Assembly (NCBI GenBank): GCA_017308595.1
Contig: JAFKER010000011.1
Coordinates: forward strand, 62,001 to 126,000
DNA from: Afipia sp.
GTDB taxonomy: Bacteria > Pseudomonadota > Alphaproteobacteria > Rhizobiales > Xanthobacteraceae
Direction: 5' to 3'
Length of the DNA: 64,000 bases
Shown: in pieces, positions 1-9,008 of the stretch
Layout: every line of letters starts with the position of its first letter
Position numbering within the stretch: the first letter of the stretch is position 1
Made by a program: the position numbers and the translations under genes
Notes under the pieces: generated by a model
What the model saw: the letters and a program-made list of their open reading frames with translations, nothing else
Told to the model about the DNA's origin: nothing
Databases searched by the model: none

Positions 1-231
1 GTGCCGTGTTTCATGTTCCAGGAGGGCAACGATCCGGCGGCGGAGGCGGCGTTCCGCGAGATCGCGCGATTGACCGGGGGTGCGTGGTGTCGCTTCGACA
101 CCGGATCGGCGGCGCAACTGCGCGAGCTCCTGCGCGCAGCTGCCGCATATGCGACGGGCGGCCGTGATGCCTTGATGAGGCTGGCGAAGGGGACATCCGG
201 CGCGGCAGCGCTGCTTGGGCAGATGAAATAG
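1..231 (+). CDS. C-terminal end of a VWA-domain protein (partial)
   Basis: This is the last ~76 codons of a gene whose start lies left of the window; the GTG at base 1 is probably an internal Val codon. The residues FMFQEG, IARLTGGAWCRFD and a Leu/Ala-rich tail resemble the end of von Willebrand factor A proteins found next to J-domain membrane proteins in this bacterial group, where the A domain binds metal and protein partners. The metal-site motif is not in the visible part, so the assignment rests on the tail only. The J-domain gene follows 115 bp downstream on the same strand. Confidence 0.5.
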   Translation: MPCFMFQEGNDPAAEAAFREIARLTGGAWCRFDTGSAAQLRELLRAAAAYATGGRDALMRLAKGTSGAAALLGQMK

Positions 232-346
232 CGGCAAAAATTCGCAGATGTCCGCGCTCCTCAAAGCACGCTAGACACTTACATAAACAAGACAACGGCC
301 GGCGTGCAGGCGGGGCCGAATTTCAACGCGAAGAATGATCTGATCC

Positions 347-1081
347 ATGCCCACCCTGATTGCAGGCATTGTCGCCGTCGCATTGCTCTACGTCGCCCTC
401 AACGTCATCAAGGGCGCCGATCCGAAATGGCTTGCGAAAATTGTCCGCACCGGCGGCGGCATTGTCACGCTCGCCGCGGCGCTGTTTGTCGGCGCCAGAG
501 GCGAGTTTGCGGTCGCGATTCCGCTCGGAGTTTTTGGAGCCGGTCTGCTCGGCTGGTCGCCGTTCGGCGCTCAGCTGGGTTCAGCGTGGGGCAACTATGG
601 CCCCGGCGCTTGGAAGTCAAACGGGCAGAAGTCCAAGGTACGATCCCAATTTATAGAGATGACGCTCGACCACGACACCGGGACTCTTGAGGGCGTTCTG
701 ACCGCCGGCCCCGAAGCGGGGCGCGTACTGGACGACTTCACGCTCGACCAGCTCATTGTTCTGGCGCGGGGGTTCGATGCTGAGAGCTGGGCTCTTCTGG
801 AAAGTTATCTGGATCGCCGGTTTCCCGCCTGGCGTGAGCACGCGCAAGGCGAGCGGGCAGGCGGGGGTGGAGGCGAGGATCGCCGTGCGGCGGCGAGCGG
901 AAAAATGACGGCGGAGGAGGCTTATCAGATCCTTGGCCTGCAGCCGGGTGCGGGGCGCGATGAGATCGGCCGTGCGCACCGTGGGCTCATGAAGAAACTT
1001 CATCCCGACCAGGGGGGCTCGACGTACCTCGCTGCCCGTGTGAACGAGGCCAAGGACACTCTTCTTCGCAATCATCGCTGA
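347..1081 (+). CDS. membrane-anchored J-domain (DnaJ-like) protein
   Basis: A 244-residue protein with two or three hydrophobic segments in its first ~75 residues (about 4-20, 36-50 and 55-70), a variable middle, and a short C-terminal J domain (about 187-244) carrying the HPD tripeptide at about 219-221. J domains stimulate the ATPase of DnaK/Hsp70. The layout (membrane N-terminus, terminal J domain ending near NEAKDTLL) resembles bacterial relatives of mitochondrial Tim14/Pam18, so it probably recruits DnaK at the inner membrane. It has no Gly/Phe or zinc-finger region and is not a DnaJ proper. A bidirectional terminator lies downstream. Confidence 0.85.
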   Translation: MPTLIAGIVAVALLYVALNVIKGADPKWLAKIVRTGGGIVTLAAALFVGARGEFAVAIPLGVFGAGLLGWSPFGAQLGSAWGNYGPGAWKSNGQKSKVRSQFIEMTLDHDTGTLEGVLTAGPEAGRVLDDFTLDQLIVLARGFDAESWALLESYLDRRFPAWREHAQGERAGGGGGEDRRAAASGKMTAEEAYQILGLQPGAGRDEIGRAHRGLMKKLHPDQGGSTYLAARVNEAKDTLLRNHR

Positions 1082-1272
1082 CTCCAGCACGCAACATTAC
1101 GCCACACGCCGAGCGAGCCTTCGTCCTTCTGTTCAATGCCCCTGCGGACGCCCGCCGTTGTCCGGCGTGATCGATCCCGCAGTTAATGTTTTAGAGACCA
1201 AGTCTTGAAAATTGGTTGCGTGGCCATACGCGGCTCAAAAAATTGCAGAGCGGGATTCGTGCCCCAAAGCAA

Positions 1273-1305
1273 AAAGCCCGCGGCTGAACCGCGGGCTTTG
1301 TTTTT
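1273..1305. terminator. bidirectional intrinsic terminator
   Basis: A perfect 11-bp stem (AAAGCCCGCGG, 1273-1283, with its complement 1289-1299) and a 5-nt loop are followed by a T run on the plus strand; an A run before the stem gives a T run on the minus strand. It sits between the J-domain gene and the convergent carboxypeptidase gene and can serve both. Confidence 0.9.
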
Positions 1306-1326
1306 CGGACTTGATCGGCTCTGCAA

Positions 1327-3255
1327 TCAATTCCTGATGGCGATGCAGGAAATATCGGAACGCTTGAGAGTGCGGCATGCCGCCTCGGCGGAGTCCTGAT
1401 TGAGGCCGGCAAAGCGTGCGCGATAGAGCGTCTTGTTACCTTTCGACACGGTCTCGGTAAACTGCTCGGCATCGCTGAGCAGTTTGCTGGCGCTGCCGCG
1501 CGCGGCGTTGAGACGCTGGCGAGCTTCGCTTTCGGTTTCGAGCGCGCCGACCTGGATGATCCAGCCGGAGCGTGCAGCCGCTTTGATCGCGCCGTTATGC
1601 TGGATGGTTTGAGTCGGTTGCGGAGCAGGCGCTGCTAGCGCGGCCTGCTGGATCGGCTGTTGCGGGACTGTCGAGGTCTGAAGGGCAGCGGCCTGCGCGC
1701 CGAGGGTCGTGGGCGGCGCGCCGCGGGAAGGATCCGCGTAAGCCGTCGATGCCGACGCGGGGACCGAGCCGATGATGCCTTGTCCGATACCGTTGTTCGT
1801 CTTGGGCTGGGCGGGAAGCGGAGCCGGGAAGTCGCCGGCGGGCTGCGCGCTGGCGACGGGCCATGGTTCGGCGCGGCGATCGGCTGCTCGGGTTTCGGCT
1901 TTGGCGACGAGCGCCTTTGAGGTTTCTGCGATTTCTGTGCTACGCGGCGCTGGAATGGCGCTGGTTGCTGCGGGAGCGGCTGCATGTGCTGCCGACGCCA
2001 CCTTGGTCTGCCCCATACGAACCTGAACCGTCTTCACGCGCACAGGAGTCATCGGCTCGGCGGAACCCGGAATCGCCGCAAGCGACTGCGACGAAATCAC
2101 GCCGCTGGTGAGCGGAGCCGGAGCTGGCTTATCCTGCTTTTCGGACGCATCGGCGGCGGCCCTGACCTGCGCAACTGGCGCGCGCGGCACCGGAAGCGGA
2201 ACGGGCTCGGGAGCCGTAGAGGCAACCTTGATCGCGCCCTGCACCTGAACCACCGGCGTTGCCGCGCGGCTCTTGGTTTCGGTCTTGGTCTCAGCTTCAT
2301 CGTTATCGTCTGCCGCGCTGGCGACCTTGATGTCACCGCCACGTTCGGTAATGGCTGCAACCGTGCGGCGCGTCGCCGCCTCATCCAGATGTTCGGCAAG
2401 CAGGTTGCGCATGATGGCGTCGCGGGAGCCACCGCTGCGGCCGCCCATCACCACGCCAACGACGTAGCGATTGCCGCGCTTCATCGACGTCACAAGGTTG
2501 AATCCCGAGGCGCGGGTATAGCCGGTCTTGATGCCGTCCACACCCTCGACACGGCCGAGCAGCTTGTTGTGGTTGCGGATCGAGCGGCCTTTGTAGTTGA
2601 ACGCCTCGGTGGCGAAGTAGCGATAGTACCTCGGGAAGCGGTCCTGAATGGCGCGGCCGAGCGTGGCCTGATCGCGGGCGGTGGTGACCTGGGAGTCGTC
2701 AGGAAGGCCCGATGCGTTCTTGTAGACAGTCTTGCTCATGCCAAGCGCGCGGGCCTTGCGCGTCATCGCCTTGGCGAAATCGTCTTCGTCGCCCGCCAGC
2801 GTTTCTGCGATGACGACTGCGGCGTCATTCGCGGAGCGCGTGACAAGACCTTTGATTGCGTCTTCGACACGGATCGTCTGACCCGGCCGCAGGCCGAGCT
2901 TGGTTGGAGCCTGCTGCGAAGCATGGACCGAAACGTCCATTGGCGTATCGAGTTTAATTTTGCCGCTCTCGAGCCGCTCGAACAGCATGTACAGCGTCAT
3001 GATCTTGGTGAGCGAGGCGGGATGGCGCAGGCTATCGGCGCTGGTGGCCTGAAGCGTGCTGCCGGAATTGGCGTCGACTATGATGGAGGAGAATGCGGGA
3101 CTGTAGCTGGATACGGTCGCGTGGCTGCGGTGCCTATGACGCCGGCGAGCATCCGCAGTGTCGATCGTGAAGGTGACAGCCACGGAGACAGTGGCGACGC
3201 CGAGAAGGCAAAGACCAAGCGCGCGGAGTGACGCTGACGATTTGACCCCAAGCAT
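1327..3255 (-). CDS. D-alanyl-D-alanine carboxypeptidase with C-terminal SPOR domain
   Basis: A 642-residue penicillin-binding protein of peptidase family S11 (PBP5/DacA type) that trims the terminal D-Ala of peptidoglycan stem peptides in the periplasm. The three active-site motifs are visible: SLTK at 81-84 (nucleophile Ser), SAN at 141-143 and KTG at 243-245. A hydrophobic N-terminal segment (about 10-30) should act as export signal. A long Ala/Pro/Gln-rich linker leads to a SPOR domain (about 565-640), which binds denuded glycan strands and usually brings proteins to the division septum. The start ATG is preceded by GGGGAA. The SPOR extension distinguishes it from plain DacA. Confidence 0.93.
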   Translation of the reverse strand: MLGVKSSASLRALGLCLLGVATVSVAVTFTIDTADARRRHRHRSHATVSSYSPAFSSIIVDANSGSTLQATSADSLRHPASLTKIMTLYMLFERLESGKIKLDTPMDVSVHASQQAPTKLGLRPGQTIRVEDAIKGLVTRSANDAAVVIAETLAGDEDDFAKAMTRKARALGMSKTVYKNASGLPDDSQVTTARDQATLGRAIQDRFPRYYRYFATEAFNYKGRSIRNHNKLLGRVEGVDGIKTGYTRASGFNLVTSMKRGNRYVVGVVMGGRSGGSRDAIMRNLLAEHLDEAATRRTVAAITERGGDIKVASAADDNDEAETKTETKSRAATPVVQVQGAIKVASTAPEPVPLPVPRAPVAQVRAAADASEKQDKPAPAPLTSGVISSQSLAAIPGSAEPMTPVRVKTVQVRMGQTKVASAAHAAAPAATSAIPAPRSTEIAETSKALVAKAETRAADRRAEPWPVASAQPAGDFPAPLPAQPKTNNGIGQGIIGSVPASASTAYADPSRGAPPTTLGAQAAALQTSTVPQQPIQQAALAAPAPQPTQTIQHNGAIKAAARSGWIIQVGALETESEARQRLNAARGSASKLLSDAEQFTETVSKGNKTLYRARFAGLNQDSAEAACRTLKRSDISCIAIRN

Positions 3256-3422
3256 GAATTTCCCCGTCCGATTCCCAGTCTATTCGCCTCGTTCTGAGGC
3301 CAAATTTGGTCCGGCTGCAGCCGATCTTCGCGGCTGCGTCGTCCATGTGAAGCAGCGGCTCCGGATCGCTCGGGCCGGATATTCCCAGCCCTCGCTAAAG
3401 CATTGGAACCTTTTGGCTTTTC

Positions 3423-3440
3423 GTGTTTTCGCGAAAACAC
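3423..3440. promoter_or_regulatory. 18-bp perfect palindrome, candidate operator
   Basis: GTGTTTTCGCGAAAACAC is fully self-complementary with no spacer, which favours binding of a dimeric regulator over an RNA hairpin. It lies 168 bp before the carboxypeptidase start and 218 bp before the phasin start, so it could act on either. Confidence 0.4.
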
Positions 3441-3536
3441 AAAATAGCGCAGGGAATCAAAGTAGGTTGCGACGGTTTCGAAAGGGTTAAGCAAGTGTTT
3501 CTTGCGTTTGCAGTTTTTGTCTCTGTTTTGAGACAA

Positions 3537-3585
3537 TTGTGCGACGCACAAGATTCTTGACTTATTTTGTGCGGTGCGGTACTAC
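3537..3585 (+). promoter_or_regulatory. phasin promoter with TTGTGC-type operator
   Basis: A sigma70-like promoter is visible: TTGACT (3557-3562), a 17-nt spacer and TACTAC (3580-3585). Just upstream is the 15-bp palindrome TTGTGCGACGCACAA (3537-3551); a related half, TTGTGCGGTGCGG, sits in the spacer. TGC-rich sites of this kind are bound by PhaR-type repressors that control phasin and PHB genes in alphaproteobacteria. Binding here would block RNA polymerase. The regulator assignment is inference. Confidence 0.5.
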
Positions 3586-3657
3586 TAAGGTCGTGGTTAG
3601 GGAGCCGGGACCTCCCGGCTTGTGCAGGTCAATCAGTCTGGGAAAAGGGCACGTGTA

Positions 3658-3996
3658 ATGGTCAAGGTCGAAGAGTTTCAGCAGTACGGCAAAGAGCAGT
3701 TCGACGCTGCGGTTGCCTCCGCCAACACATTCTCGAGCGGTCTTCAGTCGATCGCGAACGCTTACGGCGAATACGCCAAGAAGTCGTTCGAAGACACCAA
3801 GAGCTTCGTTGAGAAGCTGTCCGGCGTGAAGTCGATCGAGAAGGCGATTGAACTGCAGACCGAATACGCCAAGACGTCGTACGAGACGTTTGTCGCCGAG
3901 TCGCAGAAGATCGGCGAGCTTTACACCGATCTCGCCAAGCAGGCTTTCAAGCCTTACGAAGGCCTGGTCGCCAAGATTACGCCGACTGCTCACTGA
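3658..3996 (+). CDS. phasin family protein
   Basis: A 112-residue, mostly helical, soluble protein of the Phasin_2 family, which coats polyhydroxybutyrate granules and controls their size and number. The sequence MVKVEEFQQYGKEQFDAA and the repeated AYGEYAKKSFEDTKSFVEKL / AKTSYETFVAES amphipathic pattern are typical of the short Bradyrhizobium-type phasins, and the length matches. ATG 3658 was chosen over a GTG at 3622 because family members begin with MVKVEEF; a purine tract (GGGAAAAGGG) lies upstream. It is monocistronic, with its own promoter and terminator. Confidence 0.93.
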   Translation: MVKVEEFQQYGKEQFDAAVASANTFSSGLQSIANAYGEYAKKSFEDTKSFVEKLSGVKSIEKAIELQTEYAKTSYETFVAESQKIGELYTDLAKQAFKPYEGLVAKITPTAH

Positions 3997-4017
3997 TTTA
4001 GTGGTTGTTAGCCAATG

Positions 4018-4046
4018 AAAAAGCCCGGCTCACCGCCGGGCTTTTT
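4018..4046. terminator. bidirectional intrinsic terminator
   Basis: A 12-bp stem (AAAAAGCCCGGC / GCCGGGCTTTTT) closes a 5-nt loop, with T runs in both directions. It lies between the phasin and the convergent TadG-like gene. Confidence 0.9.
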
Positions 4047-4070
4047 ATTGCGTGGTTCATTCGCCGCTGC

Positions 4071-5447
4071 TTATTTCGCGATGCGAAGTTTCGACAACGC
4101 CGTGCCGATCGAACTGAAAGCGGTGTTGATGCCGCTGGCGGAGGTCGTTGAGAAGTAGTTGCTGCTGCCGCTGGCGCAGTACGACATCACGCTCGAATTG
4201 TTGTCGTTGTTGGTGTTCACCTGGATCGTGTAGATCGTGATCCCTGCGTTTTTAGCATTGTCGCACAGCAGCCGCTGACGGGCGTCGATCGCGGTGACGC
4301 TCGAACTGTTGCGGTTCTGCGTATTGTCGCCGTCAGACAGCAAGATAATCGCCTTCGTATACTTGAAGTTCGAATCCTCCGCCGGAGCGTTCAACGGGCT
4401 TTGCTGCAGAAGCGACAGCCATGCCCATGCCATGCCAATGGCCTGGTTGGTGTTGCCCTGAGGCTGCATTGCGTCGACCTTGTTCTTCAGCGCGGTCCAG
4501 TCATACGACAAAGGCATCAGCGAGGTTGGGCAGTCGGAATAGTTTTCCGCCGGGAACTGCGTGTTGCGGTCACTGACGTTCGTTGCTGTCTGGGTCGTGC
4601 TGTAGGGCGCCGTACTCAGCGTGTCGTAGGCTGTGGGGGTGTCGTAGCGATCCGAGACGCAACCGGTCCAGCCGCTTTTGGTCACCTTGGTCCATTTATC
4701 GCCGCCCTGGCTGTTGCAGTCGGTCTGGGTCATGAAGCCGAGCGTAGTCGAACCCCACCAGCCATTGGACCTGGTGCACTGGCCGAGATCCCAACGCAAC
4801 CACTGGGTGTTGGTGTCGGCAATGCTGCCGACGTTGACGTCCTTTGCGAAAGGCACGATGGAAATATACACGTCGCCATTGGTCTTGGCGGCAGTCTGCA
4901 TCTGGTCGATCAGGCTCTTTGCCGCTGTTTTCAGCGCGCTCATCTTTCCAGAGCTTGACATCGAGCCGGTGTTATCGAGCGCCATCGCGACGCGGAGCTT
5001 GGTTGTGCCCCAGACCGTGGTCGAACTGGTGCCGAAATCCAGGTTTGGGTAACCGACAACCTTCATGAAGTCGGTCTTCATGGTCGCCGAGCCGTTCAGG
5101 ACGATCTTGGACCCTGCCGCGGCGCTGTTTGTGTAGTTTGCCGTAATGACAACGTTCAGCGCTTCCGGATGCTTGTAGAGCGCGTTGAAATAGTCCGTTG
5201 CCTTCTGGGTGATCTGCGCCGCCGTGAGGCCCGCTGCATCCCTTGAAATCATCAAGGCTGCGGTATCGAGGGCTGTCTGCATGGCGGTGCGGGCGTTGTT
5301 GACGCGGGTATAGTCAACCGCGGCTCCGACGAAGCCGAGGATCGGCACAATCGCGATGCCGAACAGCACCGCGACATTGCCGCCCTGTGCGTGGCGGAAG
5401 CGAGCGAGAGATCCGCGAAGCCGGCTGAAAATTGATGCATCGGTCAT
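4071..5447 (-). CDS. TadG-like pilus assembly protein with VWA domain
   Basis: A 458-residue inner-membrane protein of the TadE/TadG-like class. After a short basic N-terminus comes GGNVAVLFGIAIVPILGFVG (about 22-41), the TadE/TadG transmembrane segment, then a periplasmic VWA fold with the metal-site motif DNTGS at 158-162 and a second conserved stretch LLSDGDNT. TadG proteins help assemble Flp/Tad pili, but no other tad gene lies nearby. The frame stays open up to 5693; ATG 5447 was chosen because the membrane segment follows at the usual distance. The extra upstream codons may be a decayed duplicate of the start region. Confidence 0.8.
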   Translation of the reverse strand: MTDASIFSRLRGSLARFRHAQGGNVAVLFGIAIVPILGFVGAAVDYTRVNNARTAMQTALDTAALMISRDAAGLTAAQITQKATDYFNALYKHPEALNVVITANYTNSAAAGSKIVLNGSATMKTDFMKVVGYPNLDFGTSSTTVWGTTKLRVAMALDNTGSMSSSGKMSALKTAAKSLIDQMQTAAKTNGDVYISIVPFAKDVNVGSIADTNTQWLRWDLGQCTRSNGWWGSTTLGFMTQTDCNSQGGDKWTKVTKSGWTGCVSDRYDTPTAYDTLSTAPYSTTQTATNVSDRNTQFPAENYSDCPTSLMPLSYDWTALKNKVDAMQPQGNTNQAIGMAWAWLSLLQQSPLNAPAEDSNFKYTKAIILLSDGDNTQNRNSSSVTAIDARQRLLCDNAKNAGITIYTIQVNTNNDNNSSVMSYCASGSSNYFSTTSASGINTAFSSIGTALSKLRIAK

Positions 5448-6123
5448 GACGTCACCAGACAATTGAGGTTCTGGAACGCGAGATAGGCTGCAGGCGTGAA
5501 GAGGTAGTAAAGTGCTGCGCGGAATAACGGGTACACCTGAGGCAAAGGGGCGCGGCGAGGCCAATGGGCCGGTTTCAGAGTAAAGACCGGGTGTCCGGCT
5601 TCGTTCTAATTTTAATGATTCTTGTGCCGCGCCGGCGGAGCCTGCGAACGCAAAACGCTTGAAAACGGATGCAATGGTCATGGCGGTCACCAAAAATGGG
5701 TCCTGCCATGTCGTAGAACGCGGCCATGAAGGGGCGGTAAAAGCTGGCGCTGACTTACGTAAAAAGCCCCATAAATTGGCGGTTTCAGCCCCTCAATCGG
5801 CCCTTATCGTCAATATCGGCTCAACGGCGGGCATCGAATTCGGCGGGAATTTCCGGGAGCCGCGTTAACCAAGGGCGGTGCTGCGATAGTCTCGCGCAGT
5901 TTTCCCCGGTCTGATTTCAGCCGGTAACAGTGTGCTTGCGGGCAAGCGGGCGCCGACCCATATTGTTAATGTTATTCATGCGATCCGGCGGCTTTTCGTT
6001 GCCCGGAAAGTTCTCTTTGCGGGATTCTCGAACTCTCAAGCCATGCTGCATTCGTCTTCATATCCGGAAGAAGTCATCGCGCCCGAGCCGTTCGGGAAGC
6101 CTATCGCCAGCGTCCGTCCGCAC
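5448..6123. other. gap between tadG-like gene and clpS
   Basis: This 676-bp stretch has no convincing gene. On the minus strand, 5640-5695 contains a second copy-like start (MTIASVFKRF after GGTGACCGCC) resembling the chosen start (MTDASIFSRL after GGTGACGTC). On the plus strand an open frame from 5932 runs into clpS, but its first 64 codons do not look like ClpS. Confidence 0.5.
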
Positions 6124-6456
6124 ATGAGCAAGGATGACAATGGCAATGATGGACGGGGCGGGCCGGGAACGTCGGTCATTACCAAGGTCAAGCCGAAGAC
6201 CAAACGCCCGAACCTCTATCGCGTCCTGATCCTCAACGACGACTACACGCCGATGGAGTTTGTGGTTCACGTTCTGGAGAAATTCTTCAACAAGGACGTT
6301 GAAGCTGCGACCACGATCATGTTGCATGTTCATCATCACGGCATCGGGGAGTGTGGCGTTTTTACGTATGAGATCGCCGAAACCAAAGTGACGCAGGTGA
6401 TGGACTTCGCGCGAAAACATCAGCATCCTTTGCAATGCGTGATGGAAAAGAAGTAG
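6124..6456 (+). CDS. clpS: ATP-dependent Clp protease adaptor ClpS
   Basis: A 110-residue adaptor that binds N-end-rule degrons and delivers them to ClpAP. The conserved core [19 protein letters not shown] (NDDxTP and the substrate pocket) is followed by [19 protein letters not shown] and the terminal HPLQCVMEK. The first ~27 residues are a flexible Gly/Lys-rich extension, as in the family. ATG 6124 was chosen over ATGs at 5932 and 6043 because related proteins begin with MS-(K/N)DD; the Shine-Dalgarno sequence is weak. clpA follows 127 bp downstream, the usual arrangement. Confidence 0.93.
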   Translation: MSKDDNGNDGRGGPGTSVITKVKPKTKRPNLYRVLILNDDYTPMEFVVHVLEKFFNKDVEAATTIMLHVHHHGIGECGVFTYEIAETKVTQVMDFARKHQHPLQCVMEKK

Positions 6457-6583
6457 CATTTGAGTCTCGTCCGGCTGGGAACCGGAGGAGACTTGGAGAG
6501 TACGAATGGGTTGCAGGCACTGATCAAGCCGGACCGGACGACGAACGATCAAGTTGACGTGGCGGGGGCCATAAGGGACGCGA

Positions 6584-8980
6584 ATGCCGACTTTCTCTCA
6601 GAGCCTTGAACAATCCCTGCATCGTGCGCTGGCTATCGCCAACGAGCGGCATCATCAGTACGCGACACTCGAACATCTCCTGCTTTCGCTGATCGACGAC
6701 TCGGACGCCGCCGCCGTCATGCGCGCATGCAGCGTCGATCTCGACAAGCTGCGCGGCAGCCTTGTGAATTATCTTGAAACCGAATTTGAGAACCTCGTCG
6801 CCGAAGGTTCGGACGATGCCAAGCCGACCGCCGGATTCCAGCGCGTCGTGCAGCGTGCCGTGATCCATGTGCAGTCATCGGGCCGCGAGGAAGTGACCGG
6901 GGCCAACGTGCTGATTGCGATCTTCGCGGAGCGCGAAAGCCATGCCGCGTATTTCCTGCAGGAGCAGGACATGACCCGTTACGACGCGGTCAACTACATC
7001 AGCCATGGTATCGCCAAGCGTCCCGGTGTGTCCGAGGCGCGGCCGGTGCGCGGTGTGGATGAAGAAGCCGACGCGAAGGGGAATGACGACTCCAAGAAGA
7101 AGGGGGAGGCGCTCGAGACCTATTGCGTCAACCTCAACAAGAAGGCGCGCGACGGCAAGATCGATCCTGTGATCGGCCGCCACGCTGAAATCAACCGCGC
7201 CATCCAGGTGCTGTGCCGCCGCCAGAAGAACAATCCGCTGTTCGTCGGCGAGGCCGGTGTCGGCAAGACCGCGATCGCAGAAGGTCTCGCCAAGCGCATT
7301 GTTGATAGCGAAGTGCCGGAGGTGCTGTCGGCATCCACCGTCTTTTCGCTCGACATGGGCACGCTGCTTGCGGGCACGCGCTATCGCGGTGATTTCGAGG
7401 AGCGGCTGAAGCAGGTGATCAAGGAACTGGAGGCGCATCCGAATGCGATCCTGTTCATCGACGAAATTCATACCGTGATCGGCGCGGGGGCGACCTCCGG
7501 CGGGGCGATGGATGCATCCAACTTGCTGAAGCCGGCGCTGGCCTCCGGCAGCATCCGCTGCATGGGATCGACCACCTACAAGGAATATCGTCAGCACTTC
7601 GAGAAGGACCGCGCGCTGGTGCGCCGATTCCAGAAGATCGATGTCAACGAGCCGACCGTTGAAGACGCTATTGGCATCCTCAAGGGCCTCAAGCCGTATT
7701 TCGAGGACTATCACAAGCTGAAGTACACCAACGACGCGATCGAGGCGGCGGTGAATCTTTCGGCACGCTACATTCACGACCGCAAGCTGCCGGACAAGGC
7801 GATCGATGTGATCGACGAGTCGGGCGCGGCGCAGATGCTTGTGCCGGAAAACAAGCGCAAGAAGACCATCGGCATCAAGGAAATCGAGACCACCATCGCG
7901 ACGATGGCACGGATTCCGCCGAAGTCGGTGTCGAAGGATGATGCCGAGGTCCTCAAGCATCTCGAGACAACCTTGAAGCGGACCGTGTTCGGTCAGGACA
8001 GGGCGATCGAGGCGCTGTCTGCGTCGATCAAGCTTGCCCGCGCGGGTCTGCGCGAGCCGGAGAAGCCCATCGGCTCGTACCTGTTCTCGGGCCCGACCGG
8101 CGTCGGCAAGACAGAGGTTGCCAAGCAGCTGGCGGCGTCGCTCGGCGTCGAACTGATCCGTTTCGATATGTCGGAATATATGGAGCGTCATACCGTCTCG
8201 CGGTTGATCGGCGCGCCTCCGGGCTATGTTGGTTTCGATCAGGGTGGCCTTCTGACGGACGGCGTGGATCAGCATCCGCACTGTGTGGTGCTGCTCGATG
8301 AAATCGAGAAGGCGCATCCGGATCTCTACAATGTGCTGTTGCAGATCATGGATCACGGCAAGCTGACCGATCACAACGGCAAGCAGGTCAACTTCCGCAA
8401 CGTCATTCTCATCATGACGACCAATGCGGGTGCAGCTGACCTTGCGCGGCAGGCGTTCGGTTTCACCCGCAGCAAGCGGGAGGGCGACGATCAGGAAGCG
8501 ATCAATCGGCAGTTTGCACCGGAGTTCCGCAACCGCCTCGATGCCATCGTGTCGTTCGGTCACCTGAACACCGATGTGATCGGCATGGTGGTCGAGAAGT
8601 TCGTGCTTCAGCTCGAAGCCCAACTCGCGGATCGCGATGTGACCATCGAGTTGTCCGAACCTGCGAAGGCTTGGCTGATCGAGCATGGTTACGACGAGCA
8701 GATGGGTGCGCGTCCGATGGCGCGTATCATTCAGGAACACGTCAAGAAGCCGCTGGCTGACGAGGTTCTGTTCGGTAAGCTCAAGAGCGGCGGACATGTC
8801 CGCGTTGTTCTTGTGAAGGACGAGCAGGGGACCGACAAGATCGGTTTCGAGTTTGTCGAAGGTCCGGTCACGCCGAAGCCCGAGAAATTGCCGGGGTCAC
8901 GCAAGCGTGCCGCTCCGCGCAAGCCGAAGGGCGGCGGGGAGGGTCCGAAAGGCCCCACGAAGCCGCTGATGAAGGTCTGA
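6584..8980 (+). CDS. clpA: ATP-dependent Clp protease ATP-binding subunit ClpA
   Basis: A 798-residue AAA+ unfoldase that threads substrates into ClpP. An N-terminal repeat domain (about 1-145) binds ClpS. The first AAA module has Walker A GEAGVGKT (222-229) and Walker B LFIDEIHT; the second has GPTGVGKT (about 503-510) and VVLLDEIEKAHPD. The length is normal for ClpA, and the absence of a long coiled-coil insert excludes ClpB. The C-terminus carries a basic Pro/Lys/Gly-rich tail (RKRAAPRKPKGGGEGPKG), a lineage extension. A terminator follows. Confidence 0.97.
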   Translation: MPTFSQSLEQSLHRALAIANERHHQYATLEHLLLSLIDDSDAAAVMRACSVDLDKLRGSLVNYLETEFENLVAEGSDDAKPTAGFQRVVQRAVIHVQSSGREEVTGANVLIAIFAERESHAAYFLQEQDMTRYDAVNYISHGIAKRPGVSEARPVRGVDEEADAKGNDDSKKKGEALETYCVNLNKKARDGKIDPVIGRHAEINRAIQVLCRRQKNNPLFVGEAGVGKTAIAEGLAKRIVDSEVPEVLSASTVFSLDMGTLLAGTRYRGDFEERLKQVIKELEAHPNAILFIDEIHTVIGAGATSGGAMDASNLLKPALASGSIRCMGSTTYKEYRQHFEKDRALVRRFQKIDVNEPTVEDAIGILKGLKPYFEDYHKLKYTNDAIEAAVNLSARYIHDRKLPDKAIDVIDESGAAQMLVPENKRKKTIGIKEIETTIATMARIPPKSVSKDDAEVLKHLETTLKRTVFGQDRAIEALSASIKLARAGLREPEKPIGSYLFSGPTGVGKTEVAKQLAASLGVELIRFDMSEYMERHTVSRLIGAPPGYVGFDQGGLLTDGVDQHPHCVVLLDEIEKAHPDLYNVLLQIMDHGKLTDHNGKQVNFRNVILIMTTNAGAADLARQAFGFTRSKREGDDQEAINRQFAPEFRNRLDAIVSFGHLNTDVIGMVVEKFVLQLEAQLADRDVTIELSEPAKAWLIEHGYDEQMGARPMARIIQEHVKKPLADEVLFGKLKSGGHVRVVLVKDEQGTDKIGFEFVEGPVTPKPEKLPGSRKRAAPRKPKGGGEGPKGPTKPLMKV

Positions 8981-9008
8981 CGCGGGCCTCGCATTGATAA
9001 CATTCGAG

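Larger units (their letters stand above)
3256..3657. other. divergent intergenic region rich in inverted repeats
   Basis: This 402-bp gap separates the carboxypeptidase (minus) and phasin (plus). No plausible gene is seen. It holds at least four symmetrical elements: an 18-bp perfect palindrome (3423-3440), a GCAAG/CTTGC hairpin (3491-3505), a TTGTCTC/GAGACAA hairpin (3517-3536) and TTGTGCG/CGCACAA (3537-3551), then a promoter and another hairpin (GCCGGGA/TCCCGGC, about 3605-3620) in the probable leader. Confidence 0.7.

Noticed and set aside
1984-3231. 415-codon frame on the plus strand
   Set aside because: It is antisense to the carboxypeptidase gene, whose SxxK, SxN and KTG motifs are intact; high third-position GC keeps antisense frames open.
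6875-8797. 640-codon frame on the minus strand
   Set aside because: Antisense to clpA; composition is Arg/His/Leu-rich with no motifs.
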